Source: Candidatus Ferrigenium altingense | GTDB lineage: Bacteria > Pseudomonadota > Gammaproteobacteria > Burkholderiales > Gallionellaceae | Assembly: GCA_020621985.1 (NCBI GenBank) | Contig: JAHRYS010000003.1 | Span: forward strand, 1-64,000 | DNA length: 64,000 nucleotides | Direction of reading: 5' to 3' | In this document: piece after piece, positions 48,701-57,207 of the stretch | Layout: each line of letters begins with the position of its first letter | How positions within the stretch are numbered: position 1 is the stretch's first letter | Translations under genes and position numbers: made by a program | Notes under the pieces: model-generated | Seen by the model: the letters and a program-made list of their open reading frames with translations, nothing else | The model's database searches: none | What the model was told of the DNA's origin: nothing

Positions 48701-49241
48701 GAACGAGGCGATGGCCACGCTGGAAGAAGCGATCCGCCGCATCGACAAGGAATCGCGCGACCTGCTGATGGAGACCTACAACCAGGTCAATCTGCATCTT
48801 GCGGAGTTGTTCCCGATCCTGTTCGGCGGCGGCGAGGCGCGCCTGGTGCTGACCGGCGAGGAGATCCTCGACAGCGGCGTGCAGGTGATGGCGCAGCCGC
48901 CCGGCAAGAAAAACAGCACGATCCACCTGATGTCGGGCGGCGAGAAGGCGCTGACTGCGATCTCGCTGGTGTTTTCGCTGTTCCAGCTCAACCCCGCGCC
49001 GTTCTGCCTGCTCGACGAAGTGGACGCGCCGCTGGACGATACCAACACCGAGCGGCTATGCGCGCTGATCAAGAAGATGTCGCAACACACCCAGTTCGTT
49101 TTCATCAGCCACAACAAGCTCACCATGGAACTGGCGCAGCAACTGGTCGGCGTGACGATGCAGGAAAAAGGCGTGTCCAACGTCGTGGCGGTGGACATCG
49201 AAGAAGCGCTGCGGATGCGCGACGAGCAAGTCGTCGCATAG
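45720..49241 (+). CDS. smc: Chromosome segregation protein SMC
   Basis: The 1173-residue protein has GPNGCGKSNV (residues 31-40) as Walker A at the N-terminus. Two long coiled coils follow, with a hinge near 510-650. The C-terminal head carries LMSGGEKALTAISL (from 1070) and LLDEVDAPLDDTN. SMC compacts and separates chromosomes as a dimer. The start is TTG at 45720, which gives the standard MRLSQIKLAGFKSF opening; no nearby ATG would do so. Confidence 0.94.
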   Translation: MRLSQIKLAGFKSFVDPTHISLPGQIVGVVGPNGCGKSNVIDALRWVLGESKASALRGETMQDVIFNGSSKRKPVSRASVELIFDNSLGKAAGQWSSYAEISIKRVLQRDGESSYHINNQHVRRKDITDIFLGTGLGPRAYAIIEQGMISRIIEAKPEELRVFLEEAAGVSKYRDRRRETELRIGDTRDNLLRVSDILQELDKQLVHLGEQAEVAKQYRALETQRDTTQHLFWLVKKQEAETQRARFVQTMEKTRTELEAETARLRDIESQLETARSGHYQLSDALHVRQGELYTANAEIARLEQQIKHVAEQRQRMAQQITNTEKQIEQQQHQRQGVHSLLEHWQRQQDGAATKVAEAEQHAQLESQNLPQAEEAARIAQERYNALQREQLQLQQQLQLADTQREHLQRNIQQMDSRRLRLLLEKDNLPRPDSGALQDAQQQMAELEMAREEQIAKLAHLQEQLPLADNERRNQRASLQQQERVLAQTEARLQALQQLQQHIDNDKNLNAWLQQHQLEKLPRLWQSIRIENGWEDALEAVLRERLNAIAMPSLGDAAAWSDAPPGKLALFAPQTAGQNSAVETNQLMPLLGYVQCQDAQVLPAVRDWLTHVYAVADVAQAYAQRAALPPGGWFVTPGGHLVGAHSVLFHAPDSQLHGVLARQREIERLEQELAEQDRNAEYSRVQVAQAEQRYQSIEAQIAPLRSAGNELQQHLHGLQMQILKLNQALERSAERTMQIEREMQEVADLLGGEQRQQQDVNEQMAILREQIGAFHAQVDEAQRQANHRDIALREQRGRAQQAQHALQEAHFFAKTCTEKIADLQHNITQITDALAQFEQNLTQLRAELSGGEDETAQQQLQAALQTRQTSEQALGEARNVLESATVNLQKLEQERLACEHKLNPLREKLNELTLKEQEARLHFEQWAEQLQGVDEQALLPLMENGNNKPNALQNELNRLNADIEALGAVNLAALEELQTASERKAYLDAQAKDLNEAMATLEEAIRRIDKESRDLLMETYNQVNLHLAELFPILFGGGEARLVLTGEEILDSGVQVMAQPPGKKNSTIHLMSGGEKALTAISLVFSLFQLNPAPFCLLDEVDAPLDDTNTERLCALIKKMSQHTQFVFISHNKLTMELAQQLVGVTMQEKGVSNVVAVDIEEALRMRDEQVVA

Positions 49242-49273
49242 CATTCCACTGCCTGCCCGATTTCAGGTTCCCG

Positions 49274-49888
49274 TTATTTCGGGCAGCCGCTGTTGTTGAT
49301 GCTTCTGTCCGGCATGGTAGTCTTGCAAAATTTCACCCCTGCCAGAATGGCGTTGCGCAAGTCGGAACCGGCCAGCGTCGCTTCCGTGAGGTCGGCGCGG
49401 GTGAGGTTGGCATTGGCCAGGTTGGCCATGATGAATACCGCACCCTTCGCATTGGCTCCGGTCAGGTCGGCCCCCTTGAGGTTGGCCATGGAAAAATTCG
49501 CGCCCGCAAGGCTGGCTTCCCTGAGGTTGGCATCCGGCAAGGTGGCCTGCGCCAGGTCGGCCTTGTCAAGGTTGGCGCGCGCCAAATTGGCGTTGTTCAG
49601 GTAGGTTCCGGTCAGAACGGTTCCTGTGAGGTTGGCGCCGGACAGGTTGGCTTTGGTCAGGTTGGCCTCGGCGATTTTATCGAAGCTCAGGTTAGCGCCC
49701 GACAGGTTGGCGCCTGCAAGATCGGCGCTGGATAAATTGGACTTGGTCAAATCCACACCGGAGAGATTGGCGCCGGGGCAATTGGTTCTGCGTTTGATCA
49801 GGCAGCCATTGATGGTTTGTTGCGCCTCGGCCGCTGAAGCAAACAGCATGGCAACGATAATGGCAAAACAGCTGGTAAGAATTTTCAT
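49274..49888 (-). CDS. Exported pentapeptide-repeat protein
   Basis: The 204-residue protein has a signal peptide (MKILTSCFAIIVAMLF to AAEAQ). Then come about 25 repeats of the A(N/D)Lxx type (GANLSGVDLTKSNLSSADL), which fold into a right-handed beta helix. It ends with two cysteines (KFCKTT and SGCPK). GAGGAA lies just before the ATG at 49888. The role is unknown; the signal peptide makes a gyrase-protection role unlikely. Confidence 0.8.
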   Translation of the reverse strand: MKILTSCFAIIVAMLFASAAEAQQTINGCLIKRRTNCPGANLSGVDLTKSNLSSADLAGANLSGANLSFDKIAEANLTKANLSGANLTGTVLTGTYLNNANLARANLDKADLAQATLPDANLREASLAGANFSMANLKGADLTGANAKGAVFIMANLANANLTRADLTEATLAGSDLRNAILAGVKFCKTTMPDRSINNSGCPK

Positions 49889-50021
49889 GGGATATTCCTC
49901 ATTCATAGTCGATTTTTAACAGTTTACCGCGCCTGCTCCTTTTAGTCTTTTTATCGGGCAGGAAAGGGTGCATTTGAAGGTGCCGGTCGATCAAAGTTCG
50001 CAGAATAATTAACGGTTTTTT

Positions 50022-50048
50022 GGAGCGCGGGCAAGATGCCCGCGCTCC
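50022..50048. repeat. 11-bp perfect hairpin repeat (GGAGCGCGGGC type)
   Basis: GGAGCGCGGGC and GCCCGCGCTCC are exact complements around AAGAT. It is a simpler relative of the element at 33005. It lies in the gap before serB. Confidence 0.65.
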
Positions 50049-50167
50049 CAGGAGAGTGCGAGACCTTGGCTTTCAAATATACACGGCGGGAAAATCCGGC
50101 CGAAATAACGGATAATTGCTGCCAGCCAAAACGGCACCCGCCTATTTTTACATCACAAAGCAAACCC

Positions 50168-51004
50168 ATGAATCTTATCGTCCAGGCTACCCACCCTATC
50201 GCCGCCGTTCACTTGATCCACCTTGCCGGGCTGGCGCAGGCCAGGCAGCGCGAGCAGATCGCCGACCATGCCTATCGTTTGACCGAGGCGCAGGCGCATC
50301 CCGACATTGCGCACTACTGTTTCGAACATCAACTGGATTACGGTTTCGTGCCGCGCGGCCGCTCGCTGAAGGATTTCGGGCTGGTGGTGATGGACATGGA
50401 TTCCACGCTGATCACCATCGAGTGCATTGACGAGATCGCCGACATGCAGGGGCTCAAGCCGCAGGTCGCGGCGATCACCGAAGCGGCGATGCGCGGCGAA
50501 ATCGACTTCGCCGAAAGCTTGCGCCGCCGCGTCGCGCTGCTGGAAGGGCTGGACGAGCACGCCCTGCAACGGGTGTACGACGAACGCCTGCAATTTTCGC
50601 CCGGCGCGGAAATCCTGCTGGCCAGGCTGAAGGAACACGGCATCAGGACGCTGCTGGTGTCCGGCGGCTTCGTGTTTTTCACCGAACGCCTCAAGGCAAG
50701 GCTGGGGCTCGATTTTACCCACGCCAACACGCTGGAAATCGCCGACGGAAAACTCACCGGCAGGGTGCTGGGCAAGGTTTTCGATGCGCAGGGCAAGGCC
50801 GACTGGCTGGTGAAGATCCGCGAAGAGCTGGAGCTTGGGCCGGAGCAGGTCATCGCGATGGGCGACGGCGCGAACGACCTGAAAATGATGGCGCGCGCGG
50901 GCATCAGCATCGCCTACCATGCCAAGCCGGTGGTGCGCGAGCAGGCCAGCTACGCGCTGAATTTCGTCGGGCTGGACGGGTTGGCGAATCTGCTGGCGGG
51001 CTAA
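50168..51004 (+). CDS. serB: Phosphoserine phosphatase
   Basis: The 278-residue HAD-family enzyme carries VVMDMDSTLI (nucleophile Asp), LLVSGGFVFF and MGDGANDLKMM. These motifs and the GLKPQVAAITEAAMRGEIDF segment define SerB, which makes serine from phosphoserine. The N-terminal 70 residues resemble the short ACT-like region of proteobacterial SerB. I chose the ATG at 50168; a longer frame upstream crosses a repeat. Confidence 0.93.
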   Translation: MNLIVQATHPIAAVHLIHLAGLAQARQREQIADHAYRLTEAQAHPDIAHYCFEHQLDYGFVPRGRSLKDFGLVVMDMDSTLITIECIDEIADMQGLKPQVAAITEAAMRGEIDFAESLRRRVALLEGLDEHALQRVYDERLQFSPGAEILLARLKEHGIRTLLVSGGFVFFTERLKARLGLDFTHANTLEIADGKLTGRVLGKVFDAQGKADWLVKIREELELGPEQVIAMGDGANDLKMMARAGISIAYHAKPVVREQASYALNFVGLDGLANLLAG

Positions 51005-51042
51005 GCTGCTACAATGATTCACGATATTTTTAGCAGGCCATC

Positions 51043-52419
51043 ATGATAAAACTGAAGCAAAGCAAGGGGTTTGCCGCCGATTGGCGCAGGCTCTCCGAAG
51101 AAACTCCCGCCCCGGTGCAGCAACTGGTCGGCGAAATCGTCCGTCAGCAAGCCGCCGCGCTGGCCGACCTGTTTTACCGGGATATGCTGGCCGATGAGGA
51201 AGCCGGGACGTTTCTGGATAACGATCTCGTCAACGAGCGCCTGCACGCCTCGATGCAACGCTGGCTGTGCGAGCTGTTTTCCGACGGCCCGCAGGAGCCG
51301 GAGGCGATCTACAAACATCAGTGCCATATCGGCGAGGTGCATGCGCGCATCCAGGTGCCCCTCGCGCTGGTGATGCGCGGTGCGCGCATCCTGAAGCATG
51401 CGATCCACGGCCATCTGGTGGAATCTTCCCTGGGGCGCGGCGAGCTGGTAAAGGCGACCAATTTCGTCGCAGAAACGATCGAGCTGGCGCTGGATGCGAT
51501 GACGGATTATTTCGTCATCGATATGGAAAAGCAGACGCGCACGGATGAGGCCTACCGCATGTTCGCGCTGGGGCAGAATATGCTGGCCGAGCGCGAGCGG
51601 CAGCGCGCGGCAATCCTGGAATGGGCGCAGCAGATTTTGCTCAAACTGCTGGCCGATGGCGGCACGGCGGAATTGCCGGGCATCAAGCATTCCGAATTCG
51701 GCATGTGGCTGCAACACAAGGCGGCGATCATTTTCGAGTCCGCGCCGGAACTGGAACAGATACGTCTGCGCATCGAGGAAGTCGAAAAATCGCTGTTCCC
51801 CAAGCTGCTCGAGTCGCGCCGCAATCCCGGCGATGCAAGCACGCTGATGAAAGAAATCGAAGCGGGGATCGCCGAGATCAAGTTTCTGCTGGGAGGGCTG
51901 TTCGACCGTTTCATCGAAGTGGAAAGCGGCCGCGATGCATTGACGCGCCTGTTGAACCGCCGCTTCCTGCCCGCCGTATTGACGCGGGAAATGGCGCTGG
52001 CACGGCGCAGCAGCGTGCCGTTCGCGCTGTTGCTGCTCGATCTGGATCACTTCAAAAAAATCAACGATACCTACGGACATGCGGCGGGAGACATGGTGTT
52101 GCAGCAGGCCGCCGATCTGGTCGTCAGCAGCGTGCGCGCCGGGGACTTCGTGTTCCGCTATGGTGGCGAGGAAATGCTGATCGTGCTGGTTGAAGTCGAC
52201 AGGGAGCAGGCATTGTATGTGGCGGAAACCATACGCCAAAGACTCGACGCGGAACCGTTGCGCGTCGGCGAGGGGCAAACGGTCGGCGTTACCGCCAGCA
52301 TCGGCATCGCCACTTACAACGGCCACCCGGATTACGAAACGATACTGAAAGATGCCGACGGCGCGCTCTACGAAGCCAAGGAAGCCGGGCGCAACCGCTG
52401 CGTGGTGTCGGGACGCTGA
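51043..52419 (+). CDS. Globin-coupled diguanylate cyclase (DosC-like)
   Basis: The 458-residue protein has an N-terminal globin sensor of about 160 residues. The proximal haem histidine is His100 in GEVHARIQVP, in the position used by E. coli DosC. A linker helix region of about 130 residues follows. The C-terminal GGDEF domain has DHFKKINDTYGHAAGD and GGEEM (374-378). It makes cyclic di-GMP, probably under oxygen control. It follows serB by 38 bases. Confidence 0.88.
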   Translation: MIKLKQSKGFAADWRRLSEETPAPVQQLVGEIVRQQAAALADLFYRDMLADEEAGTFLDNDLVNERLHASMQRWLCELFSDGPQEPEAIYKHQCHIGEVHARIQVPLALVMRGARILKHAIHGHLVESSLGRGELVKATNFVAETIELALDAMTDYFVIDMEKQTRTDEAYRMFALGQNMLAERERQRAAILEWAQQILLKLLADGGTAELPGIKHSEFGMWLQHKAAIIFESAPELEQIRLRIEEVEKSLFPKLLESRRNPGDASTLMKEIEAGIAEIKFLLGGLFDRFIEVESGRDALTRLLNRRFLPAVLTREMALARRSSVPFALLLLDLDHFKKINDTYGHAAGDMVLQQAADLVVSSVRAGDFVFRYGGEEMLIVLVEVDREQALYVAETIRQRLDAEPLRVGEGQTVGVTASIGIATYNGHPDYETILKDADGALYEAKEAGRNRCVVSGR

Positions 52420-52433
52420 TTGTTTAAAACTGC

Positions 52434-52569
52434 CGTTGAACCACGAAGGTCACGAAGAGCACGAAGAAACAATGCGCTGCGCAGTAAATGTGGATCACCT
52501 TGCTGGTCATCCCATATCATGCAATTCCACGAGAAGCTTCGTGATCTCTGTGTTCTTCGTGGTGAATTT
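52434..52569. repeat. CACGAAG-type inverted-repeat element
   Basis: GTTGAACCACGAAGGTCACG at the left pairs with TGTTCTTCGTGGTGAATTTA at the right. It fills the gap between the convergent cyclase and helicase genes. Confidence 0.75.
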
Positions 52570-52581
52570 AGGCCTTTGGGA

Positions 52582-54522
52582 TTATTCCCCTGCCGGGGCT
52601 GGCGCCCTGAAAAACTCCACCGCCACCGCCTCATCCCTCGTGCGCTTCATCGGCGGCAGGCTTTGCCAGATGCGCTTGCCGTAAGGCTTCGTGATCAGGC
52701 GCGGATCGCAGATCATCAGCACGCCTCTATCGGTTTCGTCGCGAATCAATCTTCCCGCGCCCTGTTTCAGCGTGATGATGGCGCGCGGCAACTGGTATTC
52801 CATGAACGCGTTGCGTCCCTGTTTGTTGAGTTGCGCGATACGCGCCGCCAGCACCGGGTCGTCCGGCGGGGCGAACGGTAGCTTGTCGATGATCACCAGC
52901 GACAGGGCTTCGCCGCGCACGTCCACGCCTTCCCAGAACGACTGGCTGCCGAGCAGCACCGCGTTGCCGAGCGAGCGGAAACGCGTCAGCAGCTCGTTGC
53001 GCGAGCCTTCGCCCTGCAGCAGCAGCGGGTAGTCCCAGCCGCGCCGGTCGAACTCGGCCTGCAAAATTTCGTGCGCGCGCTGCATCGCGCGCAGGCTGGT
53101 GAACAGCAGGAAGGCGCGCCCCCTGCTCGCTTCGAGCAGCGGCAGCGCGGCCTGCACCACCGCCTCGGTATAGCCCTCGCTGTTCGGCTCCGGCAGGTTT
53201 TGCGGCACATACAGCAACGCCTGTTCGCCGTAGTTGAACGGGCTGTCCCAGCACGCGGTCTTCGCCTTGAGCAGCCCCATCTCGCCCTGGTAGTGCGAGA
53301 AATTCTGCTTCACCGCGAGCGTCGCGGAAGTGAAAATCCACGCGCGCGCGCTGCCGCCGATCTGCTTCTCGAATATCTCCGCGATCGACAGCGGCGTGGT
53401 GTTGAGCTGCAGCGAGTGGTGGAAGATTTCCAGCCAGCGCACCTGATCGGGCTCGTCGCCCTTCTGCCATTTGTCCAGTTGCTGCGCCAACGCCTGCGCG
53501 CGCTGCCAGCAATTCTCCAGCCCTTCGCTGCGTTCCGCCTGTTTCTCCAGCAAACCGCCCAGCTGCGTCAGCTTCTCGCCCAGCGTCTTTAGCGCGGGCG
53601 CGAACTCCCTGAAACTCTCCGTCGCGGTGGCGGGCAATCTGCCTTCCTTCTTGAACACCAGCCGCAAGTCGCGCGCGGCCTTGTCCAGCTCGTCGCAAGC
53701 CTTCGGCAGCGGCGCGAAATCCTTGGCTCCGGCCGCCGCTTCGATGCGCGTATCGCCGGCCAGATCGAGCAACTGCGTGGTGGACAGGTTCTCGCCGAAG
53801 AACAGGCTGGCGGTTTCCGGCAGCTGGTGCGCCTCGTCGAATATCACCGTGTTGCAGGCCGGCAGCAGCTCGGTTACACCCTCGTCGCGCAGCATCACGT
53901 CCGCGAAGAACAGGTGATGGTTCACCACCACGATGTCCGCCTTCATCGCCTCGGTGCGCGCCTTGAGCACGAAGCACTCCTTGTGCTGCGGGCACTCCTG
54001 GCCGAGGCAGTTGTCGCGCGTCGAAGTCACCTGCATCCAGATCGGCGCGTTCTCCGGCACATCCGCCAAGCCGCCCTTGTCGCCGGAGTCGCTGACCTTG
54101 GCGTATTTGACGATCTTGCCGAGATGCTTGATGTCCTCGCGCGTCTTGAACTGTCCGTCCGCTTCGGTGCGCCCCAGATGGTAGTGGCACACGTAGTTCG
54201 AGCGCCCCTTGAGCAACGCCACCGAGACCGGCGCCTTGAGCGCGTCGCGCACCATCGGCAAATCCTTCTGGAACAACTGGTCCTGCAAATTCTTGGTGCC
54301 GGTCGAGATGATCACCTTGCCGCCGTTGAGCAGCGCGGGCACCAGATAGGCGAAAGTCTTGCCGGTTCCGGTACCCGCCTCGACCACCAGAATCGCGTTG
54401 TCGCGGATCGCCTCGGCGACCGCCAGCGCCATTTCGCGCTGCTGCGCGCGCGGACGGAACGATGCCACCTCGGTGGCAAGCGGACTCTGTTCGGAGAAAA
54501 AACGTTCGACTTCGGCGGACAC
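52582..54522 (-). CDS. DinG/YoaA-type ATP-dependent DNA helicase (iron-sulphur)
   Basis: The 646-residue superfamily-2 helicase has VVEAGTGTGKTFAYLVPA (Walker A), VIFDEAHQLPE (DEAH box) and a cysteine set (YVCHYHLG with CLGQECPQHKEC) for a 4Fe-4S cluster. The C-terminal motifs include GSQSFWEGVDVRGE and QGAGRLIRDETDRG. It unwinds damaged or replicating DNA from 5' to 3'. Length and motifs fit YoaA better than the longer DinG. Confidence 0.9.
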   Translation of the reverse strand: MSAEVERFFSEQSPLATEVASFRPRAQQREMALAVAEAIRDNAILVVEAGTGTGKTFAYLVPALLNGGKVIISTGTKNLQDQLFQKDLPMVRDALKAPVSVALLKGRSNYVCHYHLGRTEADGQFKTREDIKHLGKIVKYAKVSDSGDKGGLADVPENAPIWMQVTSTRDNCLGQECPQHKECFVLKARTEAMKADIVVVNHHLFFADVMLRDEGVTELLPACNTVIFDEAHQLPETASLFFGENLSTTQLLDLAGDTRIEAAAGAKDFAPLPKACDELDKAARDLRLVFKKEGRLPATATESFREFAPALKTLGEKLTQLGGLLEKQAERSEGLENCWQRAQALAQQLDKWQKGDEPDQVRWLEIFHHSLQLNTTPLSIAEIFEKQIGGSARAWIFTSATLAVKQNFSHYQGEMGLLKAKTACWDSPFNYGEQALLYVPQNLPEPNSEGYTEAVVQAALPLLEASRGRAFLLFTSLRAMQRAHEILQAEFDRRGWDYPLLLQGEGSRNELLTRFRSLGNAVLLGSQSFWEGVDVRGEALSLVIIDKLPFAPPDDPVLAARIAQLNKQGRNAFMEYQLPRAIITLKQGAGRLIRDETDRGVLMICDPRLITKPYGKRIWQSLPPMKRTRDEAVAVEFFRAPAPAGE

Positions 54523-54670
54523 GGCAGGGATAAATTAGCTAGGCCTTCGGGGCGGTGGATTTCGGGTTGGGGTGCGGCTATAGTGCAGTAGGGATTTTAC
54601 GCGAGGTGGGGGAGTTGGGTGGGGTTTTTGAGTTTTGGCGCAGGCCGAGAGCGCCCCCCTGATTTATGCA

Positions 54671-55729
54671 ATGGATGATACTAGATCGAGGTTCTACAAG
54701 AACTTGGAAATGATCGTGGTTGACCTTGTGTCGGCTTACGGGCTTGAATTCAAGCGAGAGATTCCGCATCTTAGTGAGCCTTTGCACAGATGGATGGATT
54801 TTCGTTTGCGCTACATTGATCCAATCCCAAGGCGGATATTCGCATCAAATAAATTCCCTAAGAATCTTCCGATAGCTGTTGAGACTGGTCTTCACCATTT
54901 GGAAAACTTTATTCGTGAGGGAAAAGACGTGAATCCTTATCAGTCAAAAGGGCTGGTCAGGTTTAACGATGTGAGCGGGAAAAAGCGAGTAAAAAGAACA
55001 GACCTTCTTTGGGCAGACTGGGGAATTATTCATCTTCATATAACTGACATACCCATTGAAAATGGAGAGTACTTTTCCGACAGAGCCTGTAGTAATGGCG
55101 AATCTTGGCTTTTGTTCTGCATGTTCGTTGGGAATACGGTTGGCTTCATTGATGTCCGGCAGCACGAGGATGAATATATATTCTCCGACCAAGATTTGAT
55201 CAAGATAGTCAAGGAGAATTGGCCTGATTATATGGAGAGATTTAGACTCAACGGTATATTGCCAAGCAGGGAAGATATTACAAATGCTGAAATAAGTTCT
55301 CTAAGAGCAAGTGGTATTTGTTTTCCAACCTGTATTGATGATGGTGTGTACATGGGGCCCGGTATGGGGGTCACAACAGCATCCACATCCACGCAAGCAA
55401 CAGTCAAAGCGGACAGAGTCTTAGATTGGGTCGATTCGTTGGCTGATTTTGTTGATGATGAAAATGGTCAGCTTTGGATAGAGGTAAAACGCCTTGGGGT
55501 TGAGAAACCTGAATTTGAGCTTCGTATTACACCGCGAGGATTGGCTATATTTGAGCCGAAAGCGAATATTGCGTTTACCTTTTCCAAAAATATGGACGAT
55601 GAGAATTCTGCCTATTTCGCACGCATGGTCGATTTAATTTGTCCTGAATGGGCTTTGAACGTGTGGATGGCTGATTCTTCTTCAATATCGAATAGAAAGT
55701 TAAAAGGGGCTACTCCCCCGAATTTCTAA
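54671..55729 (+). CDS. AT-rich orphan protein of unknown function
   Basis: I do not recognise this 352-residue protein. It is clearly more AT-rich than its neighbours, which suggests acquisition by transfer. It appears soluble, with an N-terminal helical stretch, a [21 protein letters not shown] segment and a C-terminal acidic region. Of the catalytic motifs I know, none is convincing. The ATG at 54671 lacks a clear ribosome site; a TTG at 54635 is also open. It lies beside a truncated gene at 55797. Confidence 0.6.
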   Translation: MDDTRSRFYKNLEMIVVDLVSAYGLEFKREIPHLSEPLHRWMDFRLRYIDPIPRRIFASNKFPKNLPIAVETGLHHLENFIREGKDVNPYQSKGLVRFNDVSGKKRVKRTDLLWADWGIIHLHITDIPIENGEYFSDRACSNGESWLLFCMFVGNTVGFIDVRQHEDEYIFSDQDLIKIVKENWPDYMERFRLNGILPSREDITNAEISSLRASGICFPTCIDDGVYMGPGMGVTTASTSTQATVKADRVLDWVDSLADFVDDENGQLWIEVKRLGVEKPEFELRITPRGLAIFEPKANIAFTFSKNMDDENSAYFARMVDLICPEWALNVWMADSSSISNRKLKGATPPNF

Positions 55730-55796
55730 GCAAAAAGAGAAATTCGATAAACTAAAAGCTTCGCAATTTATTTCTACGCGGCACATTGGGTTCGTA

Positions 55797-55964
55797 ATGC
55801 AGATTTGGGTGGATGCCGATGCGTGTCCGAAGGTCATCAAGGAAATTCTGTTCCGTGCGGCGGAGCGGCGGCAGATTCAACTGACTCTGGTGGCGAACAA
55901 ACTGCTGTATAGCCCGCCCTCAAAGTATATTCGTGCGATGCAGGTGCTGGCGAAGTGCGCATAA
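55797..55964 (+). pseudogene. Truncated YaiI/YqxD (DUF188) family gene
   Basis: The 55-codon frame begins [20 protein letters not shown], the start of the YaiI/YqxD family (normally about 150 residues), and continues to IRAMQV. It then ends in unrelated LAKCA and a stop. The conserved C-terminal two thirds are missing. The break occurs next to an AT-rich orphan gene, suggesting a rearrangement. Confidence 0.8.
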
Positions 55965-56012
55965 CGCGGTAGAGCCGGTTCGTTCCGTACCAACAACTAA
56001 GGAGGCACAGAT

Positions 56013-56435
56013 ATGAAACCTCGCATTTCCCTCATCACAATCGGCGTGGACGACTTGGAAAGATCGCTCGCGTTCTACCGCGATGGGCTCGGGTTGCCGA
56101 CGCAGGGGATCATCGGCGCAGAGTTCGAGCATGGAGCCGTTGCTTTCTTTGATCTGCAAGCAGGCCTGAAGCTGGCGATCTGGCCGCGGGCGAATATCGC
56201 ATACGATGCCGGTGTTCCTCTTGGCGCTCCGAGCACCACCGAGCTCACGCTGGGGCACAATGTCGCCTCAAGGGTAGAAGTCGACAAGGTGATGGAGCAA
56301 GCCAAAAAAGCGGGCGCCGCCATCGTAAAGCCGGCCCAGGACACCTTTTGGGGCGGCTACTCGGGCTATTTTAAAGACCCCGACGAACATTTGTGGGAGA
56401 TCGTGTGGAACCCGCAATGGGAATTAATAGAATGA
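56013..56435 (+). CDS. VOC (glyoxalase/bleomycin-resistance fold) family protein
   Basis: The 140-residue protein has the betaalphabeta-betabetabeta modules of VOC enzymes: ISLITIGVDDLERSLAFYRDGLG at the start and GYFKDPDEHLWEIVWNP at the end, with the C-terminal metal-site Glu. Substrate is unknown. A strong AAGGAGG ribosome site precedes the ATG. It belongs with the next gene only by proximity. Confidence 0.85.
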   Translation: MKPRISLITIGVDDLERSLAFYRDGLGLPTQGIIGAEFEHGAVAFFDLQAGLKLAIWPRANIAYDAGVPLGAPSTTELTLGHNVASRVEVDKVMEQAKKAGAAIVKPAQDTFWGGYSGYFKDPDEHLWEIVWNPQWELIE

Positions 56436-56501
56436 GGGCGACCATGCTATCCAGCCCATGCAGGGCGGTTTTGAATTTCCTTTGATGAAAGGAGAAATGC
56501 G

Positions 56502-57038
56502 ATGGCTAAAAAAACTTATCCGTTGTCCCAGGTTTACCGCCTGCTGGAGCCGGGGCCGGTGGTGCTGATGACCACCGCGCACAAGGGCAAGGTGAACATC
56601 ATGACCCAGTCGTGGCACACGATGATGGAGTTCGAGCCGCCGCTGGTGGGCTGCGTGATCAGCGGGCGGAACTACAGCTTCGACGCGTTGCGAATCACCA
56701 AGGAATGCGTGCTCAGCATCCCGTCTATGGAGCTGGCGAAGCAGGTGGTCGGCATCGGCAACTGTTCGGGGAGCAAGGTGGACAAGTTCGAGAAGTTCAA
56801 GCTGACGCCGTTGCCCGCCTCGCAAGTGGCAGCGCCTCTGATTGCCGAGTGCTACGCCAATCTCGAATGCCGGGTGGTCGATACCCGGATGGTGAACAAG
56901 TACAACTTCTTCGTGCTGGAGGTGGTCAAGGCCTGGATCGATCCCGCACAGAAGAACCCGCGCACCCTGCATCATCAGGGCAAGGGCGTGTTCATGGTGG
57001 CGGGCGATACGATCAAGCTGCCTTCCGGGATGAAGTAA
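56502..57038 (+). CDS. Flavin reductase-like (flavoredoxin) protein
   Basis: The 178-residue protein matches flavin reductase-like, FMN-binding split-barrel proteins: GPVVLMTTAHKGKVNIMTQSW and FEPPLVGCVISGRNYSF (flavin-binding). A Cys in KECVLSIPS lies in the usual place. It may transfer electrons via FMN. GGAGAAAT precedes the ATG. No partner oxidase is adjacent. Confidence 0.85.
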   Translation: MAKKTYPLSQVYRLLEPGPVVLMTTAHKGKVNIMTQSWHTMMEFEPPLVGCVISGRNYSFDALRITKECVLSIPSMELAKQVVGIGNCSGSKVDKFEKFKLTPLPASQVAAPLIAECYANLECRVVDTRMVNKYNFFVLEVVKAWIDPAQKNPRTLHHQGKGVFMVAGDTIKLPSGMK

Positions 57039-57088
57039 CCAATGCTGCGCCTTCGACAGCATCCGCCCTACATTATTTCAATAAACTG

Positions 57089-57196
57089 GGATAATCCATT
57101 AGAACCAGAACGCCGTTGTAGGAGCGGCTCCTAGCCGCGATTCGCACGCAGGGCGTGCTCCTACAAAGCACGAACGGGCTAATGGACAATCCAAGA
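57089..57196. repeat. GTAGGAGC-type inverted repeat (second copy)
   Basis: GTAGGAGCGGCTCCTAGCCG pairs with GCGTGCTCCTAC. Outer arms GATAATCCATTAG and CTAATGGACAATCC also pair imperfectly. The copy at 17929-18020 shares the core and the GAACG(A/G)GCTAATG tail. Confidence 0.72.
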
Positions 57197-57207
57197 TAAA
57201 GGTAAGT

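Noticed and set aside
49274-49888. Pentapeptide protein as a Qnr-like gyrase protector
   Set aside because: It has a signal peptide, so it is exported and cannot act on cytoplasmic gyrase.
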